Source of the DNA: Sphingomonadales bacterium
Lineage (GTDB): Bacteria > Pseudomonadota > Alphaproteobacteria > Sphingomonadales > Sphingomonadaceae
NCBI GenBank assembly: GCA_947470185.1
Contig: CANIRZ010000005.1
Span: 28,236-92,235, forward strand
DNA length: 64,000 nt
Reading direction: 5' to 3'
Shown: positions 16,682 through 24,167 of the stretch, in pieces
How the letters are laid out: every line of letters starts with the position of its first letter
Position numbering within the stretch: position 1 is the stretch's first letter
Position numbers and translations under genes: made by a program
The notes under the pieces: generated by a model
What the model saw: only the letters and a program-made list of their open reading frames with translations
Databases searched by the model: none
Told to the model about the DNA's origin: nothing

Positions 16682-17875
16682 TCACATCCCCAACGCCGCC
16701 CTAATTTCATCGCCATCGGCATCCAGCATCGGCGGATGCGCATAGTTGGACACAGGCGTTCCGGCATAATGGACGGGATGTTTCATCGATCGATAGGTGC
16801 CAATCTCCGGCGACTCCAGTTCTTCGAAAAAGCCCACATCGGCCAAATGCGGATCAGTGAGGACATCGGCCATGCGGTTATATTTCATCGCCGGAATGTC
16901 ATGCTCTGCCAATAGGTCAAGCCATTCGGCGGTGGTCCGCGTCGCGCTGACTTCCTCGATCAAGGCATATAGCTCACCTGTATGCTTGGTGCGTTCCTGA
17001 TAGGTTGAAAAGCGCGGGTCATCGAAGACATTGGGCCTGCCACCCAATTCGAAGAACGTGGCCCATTGCCGGTCATTATAGGGGACAATCGCAATAAAGC
17101 TGTCCTTGGTCGGATAGGGCCGACGGCGCGGGTTTATCGACCGCGTATAGCCCATGCGGCCATTACCGGGGACGAAGGTTTCTCCCCAAAGATTTTCCAC
17201 CATGTTGAACCAAGTGAAGCATTCGAACATCGGCACTTGGACAAATTGGCCGCCCTGTCCGCCTGCTCGGCCAAGCAACGCCGCCATGGTTGCGTTGGCC
17301 GCGAACAGGCCGCTGACCTTGTCGGCGACAAGGCTTGGGGAATAAGTGGGCCGTCCGCCATCGCGCTGCGCGCTTAACGCTGCAAAGCCGGACGCAGCTT
17401 GAATAAGGTCATCATAGGCTTGCCGCTCGCCATAGGCACCGCCTGCACCAAAGCCAGCGCAGTGGACGTAGACGATATTAGGATTGATCGCCTTTACCGC
17501 CTCATAACCAAAGCCAAGCCGCTCGACTCCCGCCATGCGGACATTGTGGATGAATACATCAGCGTCTTCCAACAACGCTGCGAGAACAGCTTTATCTTCA
17601 GGTTTTTTAATGTTCAGGTTGATGGCTTTTTTGTTGCGGTTGAGCGCGGTGAATATCGGCCCGTGCTGCTTGGTCGGCGAATCGCCGCCATGGCGCATCA
17701 GGTCGCCCGGCGTATTGCCCTCGCTGTTTTCGATCTTGATGACCTCAGCGCCCAAATCGGCCAATTGCACCGTCGCATAAGGCCCAAGCACAACCGTGGC
17801 CATGTCGACGACCTTAATGCCCTTCAACGGCCCGGTTGGTTCTTTGTCCCATGTCAATTTCGGCCATTTCGCCAT
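16682..17875 (-). CDS. Class III CoA-transferase (CaiB/BaiF family)
   Basis: A family III CoA-transferase that moves CoA between carboxylic acids. The protein is 397 residues from ATG 17875, which follows AAGGAGAG; a longer frame to 17899 includes the ribosome site itself and is rejected. The conserved N-terminal LKGIKVVDMATVVLGPYAT and DLGAEVIKIE are present, and the catalytic aspartate is D155 (AYDDLIQA). It is transcribed divergently from the thiolase-like gene across the third operator copy. In this setting it may activate the substrate without ATP or recycle CoA from a late intermediate. Confidence 0.9.
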   Translation of the reverse strand: MAKWPKLTWDKEPTGPLKGIKVVDMATVVLGPYATVQLADLGAEVIKIENSEGNTPGDLMRHGGDSPTKQHGPIFTALNRNKKAINLNIKKPEDKAVLAALLEDADVFIHNVRMAGVERLGFGYEAVKAINPNIVYVHCAGFGAGGAYGERQAYDDLIQAASGFAALSAQRDGGRPTYSPSLVADKVSGLFAANATMAALLGRAGGQGGQFVQVPMFECFTWFNMVENLWGETFVPGNGRMGYTRSINPRRRPYPTKDSFIAIVPYNDRQWATFFELGGRPNVFDDPRFSTYQERTKHTGELYALIEEVSATRTTAEWLDLLAEHDIPAMKYNRMADVLTDPHLADVGFFEELESPEIGTYRSMKHPVHYAGTPVSNYAHPPMLDADGDEIRAALGM

Positions 17876-17913
17876 TTGCGCTCTCCTTATCTCTTGCATC
17901 GACTGCTAGCATA

Positions 17914-17931
17914 TTTAAGCGTGCAGTTAAG
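17914..17931. promoter_or_regulatory. Operator copy 3 of the catabolic island, in a divergent spacer
   Basis: TTTAAGCGTGCAGTTAAG lies between the CoA-transferase (start 38 bases away on the minus strand) and the thiolase-like gene (start 19 bases away). It keeps the TTTAA-N8-TTAA frame and shares 14 of 19 positions with the site at 7622 when the following base is included. Confidence 0.55.
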
Positions 17932-17950
17932 AGATAATCGGGAGTGAAAA

Positions 17951-19471
17951 ATGGTCAATTTTGATGTGAGCGCGCCAGTGATCATTGGCGTGGGTGAGGC
18001 AAGCCGGAAAGCCGTCGCGGGCGAATGGCCAGCTCCACGTGAATTGGCCGGGGCTGCGATTAAGGTTGCCCTTGCCGATACAGGGCAGCGCGATGCAGTT
18101 GCCGCCGCCATCGACACCATCGCAGCGATCCGCACCTTTGAGGACAGCGGCCTGAGCCTTGGCACGGGGTCCCCTGATAATGCGCCTGAGGCTTTTGGCG
18201 CAGCGGGTGGGATCAGCGCGGCGCGGCTAATCTACGCAGATGTTGGCGGACAAAGCCCGCAAGCGATGCTGAATGAACTGGCTGGCGATATCAGGCGGGG
18301 GGCTTGCGATATGGCAGTGCTTGTTGCGGCAGAAGCCACAGGAACCGCTAAACGCGCGCGCAAGGCTGGCGTGACCCTGGACTGGAGCCTTGCTTCTGAC
18401 ACATCGTTCGACAACCGGCTGTCGACTTTCCCGATATTGAGCCGCACCGAAATCCGCCATGGCATCATTTCGATGCCGCTTGCTTACAGCCTGATTGAAA
18501 ATGCGCGGCGGATTGGCTTAGGGTTGGATAGCGACGCATATACGGGTGAGATGGCGGCGTTATGGTCTGCCTTTTCCGCAAAAGCCGAAAAGCGGATCCA
18601 CGCGCAATTCCCCGGCTTTCGTTCGCCTGAAGCCATGCAGAGCGACGACAATGCCAACTATCCGCTGACGGACATTTACCGCCGCTGGCATGTGGCGCAG
18701 GACGCGGTGGATTTGGGCAGTGCAATCATCTTGACCAGCGCAGGCACGGCGCGCGCATTGGGCGTACCGCAAGACAAATGGGTCTGGCTAGCAGGCGCTG
18801 CCGAAGCGGCCGAACCGCCCTTGTCGGAGCGTGCGGTCATTCACCGTTCCGCCGCACTTGATTTTGCGATTCCTGCTGCGCTGGATCAGGCAGGACTGGG
18901 ACCGACGGACCTTGGCCCAGTCGATATCTACAGCTGCTTTCCCTGCGCCGTATTCGCGGCGGTCGACAGCATGCAAGACGCATCGCGGGCACTTGGCGAT
19001 TATACGCTGACGGGCGGGCTCACTTTCTTCGGCGGCCCCGGCAATGGCTTTGCTATGTATAACATTGCAGCGATGGTGGATGCCTTGCGGCAGGATGGTT
19101 CAAAACCTGCGATGGTAACCGCCAATGGCGGCGTGATGTCCAAACAAGCCGTGGGTATCTACACCGCAACGCAGCCGCGTATCGCGTGGTCCGGCGATGT
19201 GGCGAAGGGCTATGTTCCCACGGCAATCGCGCTTGATGATGCGCCGGAGGGCAAAGCGCGTGTACGCAGCTTTGTGCGACCGGCGGGCAAGGACGGTTTT
19301 GGTCCGGCGACGGTTCTGCTGGAGTTAGAGCACGGCGCGCGGGCGATGGCGGTGATCGATTGTCCGGTGGATGCCGACCTTGGCAACGCGGTCGTTCACG
19401 TCACCCCGGGCGAAAAACGGCATATTGCGGCACTAGGGTCAGGACCACTTAAATCCACCTTCGCGGTTTGA
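17951..19471 (+). CDS. Thiolase-superfamily protein (acetyl-CoA acetyltransferase-like)
   Basis: A 506-residue protein with two thiolase half-domains, of the long sphingomonad/actinobacterial 'acetyl-CoA acetyltransferase' type related to SCP2 thiolases. The likely nucleophile region is VDIYSCFPCAVFAA, where classical thiolases have the first Cys; GGLTFFGGPGNGFAMYN and TANGGVMSKQAVGIYT stand for the later catalytic loops, with no classic C-terminal CxG. Activity is therefore uncertain; relatives act on bulky 3-oxoacyl-CoA. The final 12 residues (from 495) are encoded by an inverted-repeat element that overlaps the 3' end, so the original C-terminus has probably been replaced. Confidence 0.85.
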   Translation: MVNFDVSAPVIIGVGEASRKAVAGEWPAPRELAGAAIKVALADTGQRDAVAAAIDTIAAIRTFEDSGLSLGTGSPDNAPEAFGAAGGISAARLIYADVGGQSPQAMLNELAGDIRRGACDMAVLVAAEATGTAKRARKAGVTLDWSLASDTSFDNRLSTFPILSRTEIRHGIISMPLAYSLIENARRIGLGLDSDAYTGEMAALWSAFSAKAEKRIHAQFPGFRSPEAMQSDDNANYPLTDIYRRWHVAQDAVDLGSAIILTSAGTARALGVPQDKWVWLAGAAEAAEPPLSERAVIHRSAALDFAIPAALDQAGLGPTDLGPVDIYSCFPCAVFAAVDSMQDASRALGDYTLTGGLTFFGGPGNGFAMYNIAAMVDALRQDGSKPAMVTANGGVMSKQAVGIYTATQPRIAWSGDVAKGYVPTAIALDDAPEGKARVRSFVRPAGKDGFGPATVLLELEHGARAMAVIDCPVDADLGNAVVHVTPGEKRHIAALGSGPLKSTFAV

Positions 19472-19699
19472 GGCCATTTTGTTCAGTGCAAGGCGGTAAG
19501 CGCGGGACTTAGTGGTTCTAAGTCCAAGCTTGCCAACGCGGCAATGGACAAAATGGGTCAAATCCGAAGGACGCCAAAATGGCTTCGATCTCAAAGCAAA
19601 ATGCCCTTGCAGGCAGAAGACTGCCTGCGGCGGACATTTTCCTTCGATATCTTTGCCATTTTGACGCCGCGAATGTGGATTTAAGTGGTCCTGACCCTA
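19434..19699. mobile_element. MITE-like 266-bp element with 33-bp terminal inverted repeats
   Basis: The 33 bases at 19434-19466 (beginning TAGGGTCAGGACCACTTAAA) and the reverse complement of 19667-19699 agree at 32 of 33 positions. Inside, a second imperfect inverted repeat joins GACGCCAAAATGGC (from about 19570) with GCCATTTTGACGCC (ending 19667), centred on CAGGCAGAAGACTGCCTG. There is no transposase frame. Both ends carry TA, as expected for an element that inserts at TA sites, though one TA could be part of the repeat itself. It looks like a non-autonomous element. Confidence 0.7.
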
Positions 19700-19765
19700 A
19701 TTGGATAATCTAAGGTTCATCCGTCGACACTTATGCTATGCAGCCATTGGAACCGGAGAAAATCG

Positions 19766-20191
19766 ATGCACATTCTCAAATTGGCCCTCTTTGCCTTTCC
19801 TTTGACACTGGTCGCTGCGTGCGGACAAGTGGACAGCACGCCAAAGCCGCTGACCGAGAAACAGACCGCAGTCTTGATGAAAGAATTGAACGGCAAGGTG
19901 GCGGGCAAGCCGGTAAATTGTATCAGCGACTTTAACGCCACCAACACCATCCGTGTTAGCGACGATATCCTACTTTACCGTGTTTCAGGCCGCTTGGTGT
20001 ACCAAAACAAACTACGGTCCGCTTGCAGCGGACTGGCGCGGGACAGTGATATCATCGTGTCCGAACAATTTGGCAGCCAAAAATGCAAAGGCGACATCAT
20101 CCGCTTGGTGGACCGCACCAGCGGCATCAGTGGCGGGGTTTGCAGCCTGGGCGACTTCGTGCCTTATCGTTCGGAAAAGACCTCGGATTAA
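19766..20191 (+). CDS. Small lipoprotein, DUF6491-like
   Basis: A 141-residue secreted lipoprotein of unknown function. The signal peptide MHILKLALFAFPLTLVAACG ends in a lipobox (VAAC). The mature part has three further cysteines placed like the DUF6491 family (NCISDF, SACSGLARDS, KCKGDII, VCSLGDF) with the pattern 'LLYRVSGRLVYQNKLRSAC'. The family assignment is from memory and moderate. ATG at 19766 follows GGAGAAAA; a longer frame from 19733 would bury the signal peptide. Its stop overlaps the convergent XRE gene by four bases (TTAA at 20188). Confidence 0.75.
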   Translation: MHILKLALFAFPLTLVAACGQVDSTPKPLTEKQTAVLMKELNGKVAGKPVNCISDFNATNTIRVSDDILLYRVSGRLVYQNKLRSACSGLARDSDIIVSEQFGSQKCKGDIIRLVDRTSGISGGVCSLGDFVPYRSEKTSD

Positions 20192-20379
20192 TTGCGCAAG
20201 AATATAGCCTCGATAGGCAGAGCAAACAGATCGGAAATACGGAACGCGAGTGGCAATGACGGGTCGTATTTGCCCGTTTCAATCGCGTTTACTGACTGGC
20301 GCGAAACGCCCAATGCATCGGCTAGATCCTGCTGATTCCAATCGCGTTCGGCACGCAGGACTTTGAGACGGTTTTTCAT
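20188..20379 (-). CDS. Small XRE-family transcriptional regulator
   Basis: A 63-residue Cro/CI-type DNA-binding protein that is little more than its helix-turn-helix: MKNRLKVLRAERDWNQQDLA, then ALGVSRQSVNAIETGKYDPS and a last helix pair ending EAIFLRN. It belongs to the YozG-like group usually found downstream of a small membrane protein. The start overlaps the stop of the membrane-protein gene (ATGA, 20376-20379), so they are co-translated. It probably represses its own operon through the three direct repeats at 20781-20847. Confidence 0.9.
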   Translation of the reverse strand: MKNRLKVLRAERDWNQQDLADALGVSRQSVNAIETGKYDPSLPLAFRISDLFALPIEAIFLRN

Positions 20380-20780
20380 GCTTTCCAGCGTGCAAAAGGA
20401 CCCGCCACTCCAAGCATGGCAAACCAGATTGCACCCATCCATTCCGGACCGCTCGCTACAACATCGTAGACGGCAAGAAATTGCCATACTGTTACGGTTA
20501 CCAGCGTGAACGCCGTTGCCAGCAGCGTCTGTTTGGCAAATAAAAGCCGTTGATATTCATCATCTATTTCGACCAGCAACCGAAATATTGCCCAAAATAC
20601 CCCGATTATGGGAAGTGCGGAGATGAGAGCTAGCCCAATAAGCGTGGCTTGGGAATGTTCAGTGCCACCGCGTGCGAAGGTGAGGCTACTGGTCAGGATC
20701 AGCATGTAAGATGCCATGAACAGTAGCACCCTGACGGTATATCGCCGCATGTAGGGCGCAAGGTTGTTCCAAGAGGTCAA
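20376..20780 (-). CDS. Four-helix membrane protein paired with an XRE regulator
   Basis: A 134-residue integral membrane protein with four predicted transmembrane helices, about residues 16-35, 47-67, 83-105 and 111-128, and a charged cytoplasmic loop EIDDEYQRLLFAKQ between helices 2 and 3. The loop and the N-terminal PYMRRY segment resemble sphingomonad proteins that always occur with a small XRE regulator. I kept the TTG at 20780 because AAAAAGG lies about ten bases upstream and the PYMRRY motif is then complete; ATG at 20750 is an alternative. Function is unknown; a sensor or anti-regulator role is possible. Confidence 0.75.
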   Translation of the reverse strand: MTSWNNLAPYMRRYTVRVLLFMASYMLILTSSLTFARGGTEHSQATLIGLALISALPIIGVFWAIFRLLVEIDDEYQRLLFAKQTLLATAFTLVTVTVWQFLAVYDVVASGPEWMGAIWFAMLGVAGPFARWKA

Positions 20781-20847
20781 GTCAAGTTACCTTTTTAATA
20801 AGACAAGTCTCCTTTACTATAATTTCTTATAATGTCAAGTAACCTTT
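20781..20847. promoter_or_regulatory. Three phased direct repeats (GWCAAGTNNCCTTT) upstream of the XRE pair
   Basis: GTCAAGTTACCTTT at 20781, GACAAGTCTCCTTT at 20802 and GTCAAGTAACCTTT at 20834 are 21 and 32 bases apart, close to two and three helical turns. Read on the minus strand each gives AAAGGNNACTTGWC. The first abuts the TTG start of the membrane-protein gene. Confidence 0.7.
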
Positions 20848-20966
20848 CCATTGTGTTGCTGTCGCAGCCAAAGGCCGTGCAAAGACTGCCATTTCTGCAC
20901 ACTTGCGACTTCGCCCTTGGGCTGGCAAAGGGACGTTTCCTGACGACGTTGAAAGCAAGTAAATCC

Positions 20967-22964
20967 ATGTCCGAGATGATCCGTGTCACCCTTCCCGACG
21001 GCTCTGCCCGTGAAGTTGCACGTGGCACCACCCCAGCGGATATTGCTGCCGCGATTGGCCCCGGGCTTGCGAAAGCCGCGATTGCGGCGCGCGTCGATGG
21101 CGAATTGCGCGATATCATGCGTCCGATTGAGGCTGATGCGCAACTTGCTTTGGTGACCAACCGTGATGAGGCGGATGCGCTGGAATTGGCGCGCCATGAC
21201 TTTGCGCATATCCTTGCCGAAGCAGTGCAGGCTCTCTTTCCTGGTACGCAAATCACCTTTGGTCCATCAACCGATGACGGTTTTTATTATGACGTCTTGG
21301 CGCCCGCTTCGCGCGGTCCATTCACGATGGATGATTTACCTGCGATTGAAGAGCAAATGCGCGCGATCATCCGCGCCGATAAACCGCTGCGCCGTGAAGT
21401 CATGGCGCGTGATACGCTGATCGCGACCTGGCAGAATGCGGGCGAAAGCTTCAAGGCGGAATGGGCGGCTGAATTGCCTGAAGGCGAAGAATTGTCGGTT
21501 TATTGGTCCGGCGATGACTGGATGGACATGTGCCGTGGGCCGCATCTGGCATCCACAGGAAAGCTTGACCCGGCTGCATTCCAATTGACGCGCGTTGCCG
21601 GTGCCTACTGGCGTGGAGATCAGAAGAACCCACAATTGAGTCGCATTTACGGCACTGGCTGGCTGAATAAAAAGCAGCTGGATGCGCATTTGGTCCGGTT
21701 GGAAGAAGCCGCAAAGCGCGACCATCGCCGGCTTGGGCAGGACATGGATCTGTTCCATTTGCAGCAAGAAGCGCATGGATCGGTATTCTGGCATCCCAAT
21801 GGCTACCTGATTTGGCGTGAGCTGGAATCCTACATGCGCCGCGCCATTGATGGTGCTGGTTATAAGGAAGTTAAAACGCCGCAAGTCATGGACGCGCGGC
21901 AATGGGAGCAATCCGGACATTGGGGCAAATATCGCGCCAATATGTTCGTCATCCCTGACGAAGTGCCCAATGTTGATGACGAGGGTCCCGTGATTTCGGG
22001 TGACGCCGACTGGATGGCGCTGAAGCCCATGAATTGCCCGGCGCATGTTCTCATCTTCCGCCAAGGCATTAAATCTTACCGCGACCTGCCGTTGCGTATT
22101 TACGAAAATGGCTGTTGCCATCGCAATGAACCGCATGGTGCGTTGCATGGCTTGATGCGCGTGCGCCAGTTTACGCAGGATGATGCACATATCTTCTGCC
22201 GTGAAGACCAGATTGTCGAAGAGGTGCAGGCATTTTGCGCGCTTGCCGACCGGGTCTACAAGGAGTTTGGCTTTACCTATTCGATCAAGCTTGCTTTGCG
22301 TCCCGAACAACGCTTCGGTTCGGACGCCGATTGGGACAAGGCAGAAAACGAACTGCGCGATGCTGTGGTCCGCGCTGGCCTTGCGACCGAAGAGTTTGGT
22401 TGGGAAGAACTGCCGGGCGAAGGTGCCTTCTACGCACCAAAGCTGGAATGGCATCTAACGGATGCGATTGGCCGGACGTGGCAAGTGGGCACGATTCAGT
22501 CCGATCGCGTGTTGCCTGAGCGTTTGGACGCAAGCTATGTCGGCGAAGATGGCGCGCGCCACCGCCCCGTCATGCTGCACCGCGCGATTTTCGGCAGCTA
22601 TGAACGCTTCATCGGTATCTTGATTGAACATTATGCTGGCCGCTTCCCCGTTTGGTTGGCACCTGTGCAAGCCGTGGTCGCCACGATCACATCCGAGGCA
22701 GATGGCTATGCGCATGACGTGACGGCAAAGCTGAAAGCGGCGGGCATTCGCGTCGACGCCGACACGCGCAACGAGAAGATCAACTATAAGGTGCGCGAGC
22801 ATAGCGTCGCTAAGGTGCCGCATTTGTTGGTGGTCGGTATGCGTGAAGCCGAGGAAGGCAAAGTCGCTATCCGAAGCCTTGGCTCCGACGGCCAGCGCAT
22901 CATGACGCTCGAAGAGGCGATTGCGATGCTGTCGCATGAGGCAACACCGCCCGATATTCGTTAA
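20967..22964 (+). CDS. thrS: Threonyl-tRNA synthetase
   Basis: This class II synthetase charges tRNA-Thr. From ATG 20967 the protein has 665 residues (E. coli 642). Order of domains: TGS (1-65), editing domain with H77/H81 (HDFAHILAEA) and C189/H193 (MCRGPHL), catalytic core with zinc ligands C357 (MNCPAH) and H408 (DDAHIF) at the same 51-residue spacing as E. coli, and the C-terminal anticodon domain (from about 565). The open frame extends upstream to 20832 across the XRE operator region, but that part has no similarity to ThrRS, so I rejected it. No T-box or leader fold is visible. Confidence 0.95.
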   Translation: MSEMIRVTLPDGSAREVARGTTPADIAAAIGPGLAKAAIAARVDGELRDIMRPIEADAQLALVTNRDEADALELARHDFAHILAEAVQALFPGTQITFGPSTDDGFYYDVLAPASRGPFTMDDLPAIEEQMRAIIRADKPLRREVMARDTLIATWQNAGESFKAEWAAELPEGEELSVYWSGDDWMDMCRGPHLASTGKLDPAAFQLTRVAGAYWRGDQKNPQLSRIYGTGWLNKKQLDAHLVRLEEAAKRDHRRLGQDMDLFHLQQEAHGSVFWHPNGYLIWRELESYMRRAIDGAGYKEVKTPQVMDARQWEQSGHWGKYRANMFVIPDEVPNVDDEGPVISGDADWMALKPMNCPAHVLIFRQGIKSYRDLPLRIYENGCCHRNEPHGALHGLMRVRQFTQDDAHIFCREDQIVEEVQAFCALADRVYKEFGFTYSIKLALRPEQRFGSDADWDKAENELRDAVVRAGLATEEFGWEELPGEGAFYAPKLEWHLTDAIGRTWQVGTIQSDRVLPERLDASYVGEDGARHRPVMLHRAIFGSYERFIGILIEHYAGRFPVWLAPVQAVVATITSEADGYAHDVTAKLKAAGIRVDADTRNEKINYKVREHSVAKVPHLLVVGMREAEEGKVAIRSLGSDGQRIMTLEEAIAMLSHEATPPDIR

Positions 22965-22994
22965 GCCTGATCCGCGCCCTTCAAGGAGAATGTC

Positions 22995-23399
22995 ATGAAA
23001 ACGATTCCATTAACGCTCGCTGCTATATTGTTGCTCGCGGCGTGCCAGCAACCAGTTGCGGAACAAACAGCTGAGACGCCAGATCCCACCACCAGCTACA
23101 ACGCCGCGCAAAAGGCGTATGCGGCTGCTAATGACAAAATGCACGCGGGCATGGGCATGATAGATGCCGACGCGGACGTTGCGTTCATGCAAGGCATGAT
23201 CCCGCATCATGCGGGTGCCGTGGATATGGCTAAGGTTGCGCTTGAACATGGCAAGGACCCCGAAGTCCGCGCGCTGGCGCAAAAGGTCATTGCCGCGCAG
23301 GAAGCTGAAATGAAGGAAATGCAGGCTTGGCTCGACAAAAAGGGCATGCAGGTAGAAACGCCGATGACTGCGGCTGACCACGCGGCGATGGGGCACTGA
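22995..23399 (+). CDS. DUF305 lipoprotein
   Basis: A 134-residue secreted protein. Residues 1-17 are a lipoprotein signal (LLLAAC, Cys17). The mature part is one DUF305 domain, a ferritin-like helical module with the signature AFMQGMIPHHAGAVDMAKVA, followed by Met- and His-rich helices (KEMQAWLDKKGMQ). DUF305 proteins are often linked to copper or other metal handling; nothing in the neighbourhood proves that here. The ATG at 22995 follows AAGGAGAATG. It lies 30 bases after thrS in the same direction. Confidence 0.9.
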   Translation: MKTIPLTLAAILLLAACQQPVAEQTAETPDPTTSYNAAQKAYAAANDKMHAGMGMIDADADVAFMQGMIPHHAGAVDMAKVALEHGKDPEVRALAQKVIAAQEAEMKEMQAWLDKKGMQVETPMTAADHAAMGH

Positions 23400-23419
23400 A
23401 CATTCACGATCTAATTGGC

Positions 23420-24151
23420 ATGTCGGCAACACAATTGTTGCTGTTGGCGGCAGTGACCTTTGGCGCTGCCTATATTCGCGGGCTAACCGGCTTTGGTATG
23501 GCGATTATACTGGTGCCCTTGTTCGGCTTGATTGTGAAGCCGGGCGAGGCCGTTGTCATTGCTATATTGCTTCAGGCCCTCATTGGTCCCGTTGGGTTTA
23601 AGACTATATTGGCCGATGCGCATAGGCCAAGTGCGTTGATGATTGCTGCATTTGCCGTGTTGGCAACGCCGCTTGGCATCTTTTTGCTGATGCAGACCAC
23701 GCCAGATGTTGCGCGGGTCCTGATCGCCGTAATCGCAATTGCTGCGTTTTTGCTTGTGCTTCTGCCGCAACGCGGCGCGCTGCGTCCCGGGCCCAAGGAA
23801 ACAGCGTTGACAGGCATTGCTGCCGGCATTTTGACCGGTTTCGCCGCGATGCCGGGGCCACCTGTCGTGCCTTTTTACCTGCGTCAGCCGATCCCCCCGA
23901 AAGAGGCACGCGCATCCATGATGCTCGTGTTTTTCGCCACTGCGATTGCAGGCACGATTTCGGCATTTGTGCTTGGACTGGCGAACGGACGGCTGCTGTG
24001 GCTTTCACTTCTGCTGTTTCCATCCGTGCTGCTGGGCAATTGGCTTGGCGCCAAATCCTTTGGCAAAGTGCCGCCAACATTGTGGCGCAGTTGCGTTGCG
24101 GGCATCCTTGGCCTTGCCGGCATCTCGGCGGTTGTCCGGCTGCTGACCTAA
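23420..24151 (+). CDS. TauE/SafE family sulfite exporter-like permease
   Basis: A 243-residue integral membrane protein with about seven to eight helices. It shows the TauE/SafE pattern of two similar halves, each starting near a Gly-rich motif: ITYGAAYIRGLTGFGMA-like sequence in the first half (YIRGLTGFGMAII) and GIAAGILTGFAAMPGPPVVPFY in the second. Members export sulfite, sulfoacetate or related organosulfonates, but most remain uncharacterised. It starts 20 bases after the DUF305 gene, so the two may be cotranscribed; convergent uvrB begins its stop 16 bases later. Confidence 0.88.
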   Translation: MSATQLLLLAAVTFGAAYIRGLTGFGMAIILVPLFGLIVKPGEAVVIAILLQALIGPVGFKTILADAHRPSALMIAAFAVLATPLGIFLLMQTTPDVARVLIAVIAIAAFLLVLLPQRGALRPGPKETALTGIAAGILTGFAAMPGPPVVPFYLRQPIPPKEARASMMLVFFATAIAGTISAFVLGLANGRLLWLSLLLFPSVLLGNWLGAKSFGKVPPTLWRSCVAGILGLAGISAVVRLLT

Positions 24152-24167
24152 AGCCGCAGGATAAAGC

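Noticed and set aside
20832..20966. N-terminal extension of ThrRS from 20832
   Set aside because: The extension crosses the XRE operator repeats and has no similarity to ThrRS.
21336..22454. Long minus-strand open frame opposite thrS
   Set aside because: It is an antisense shadow of the synthetase core.
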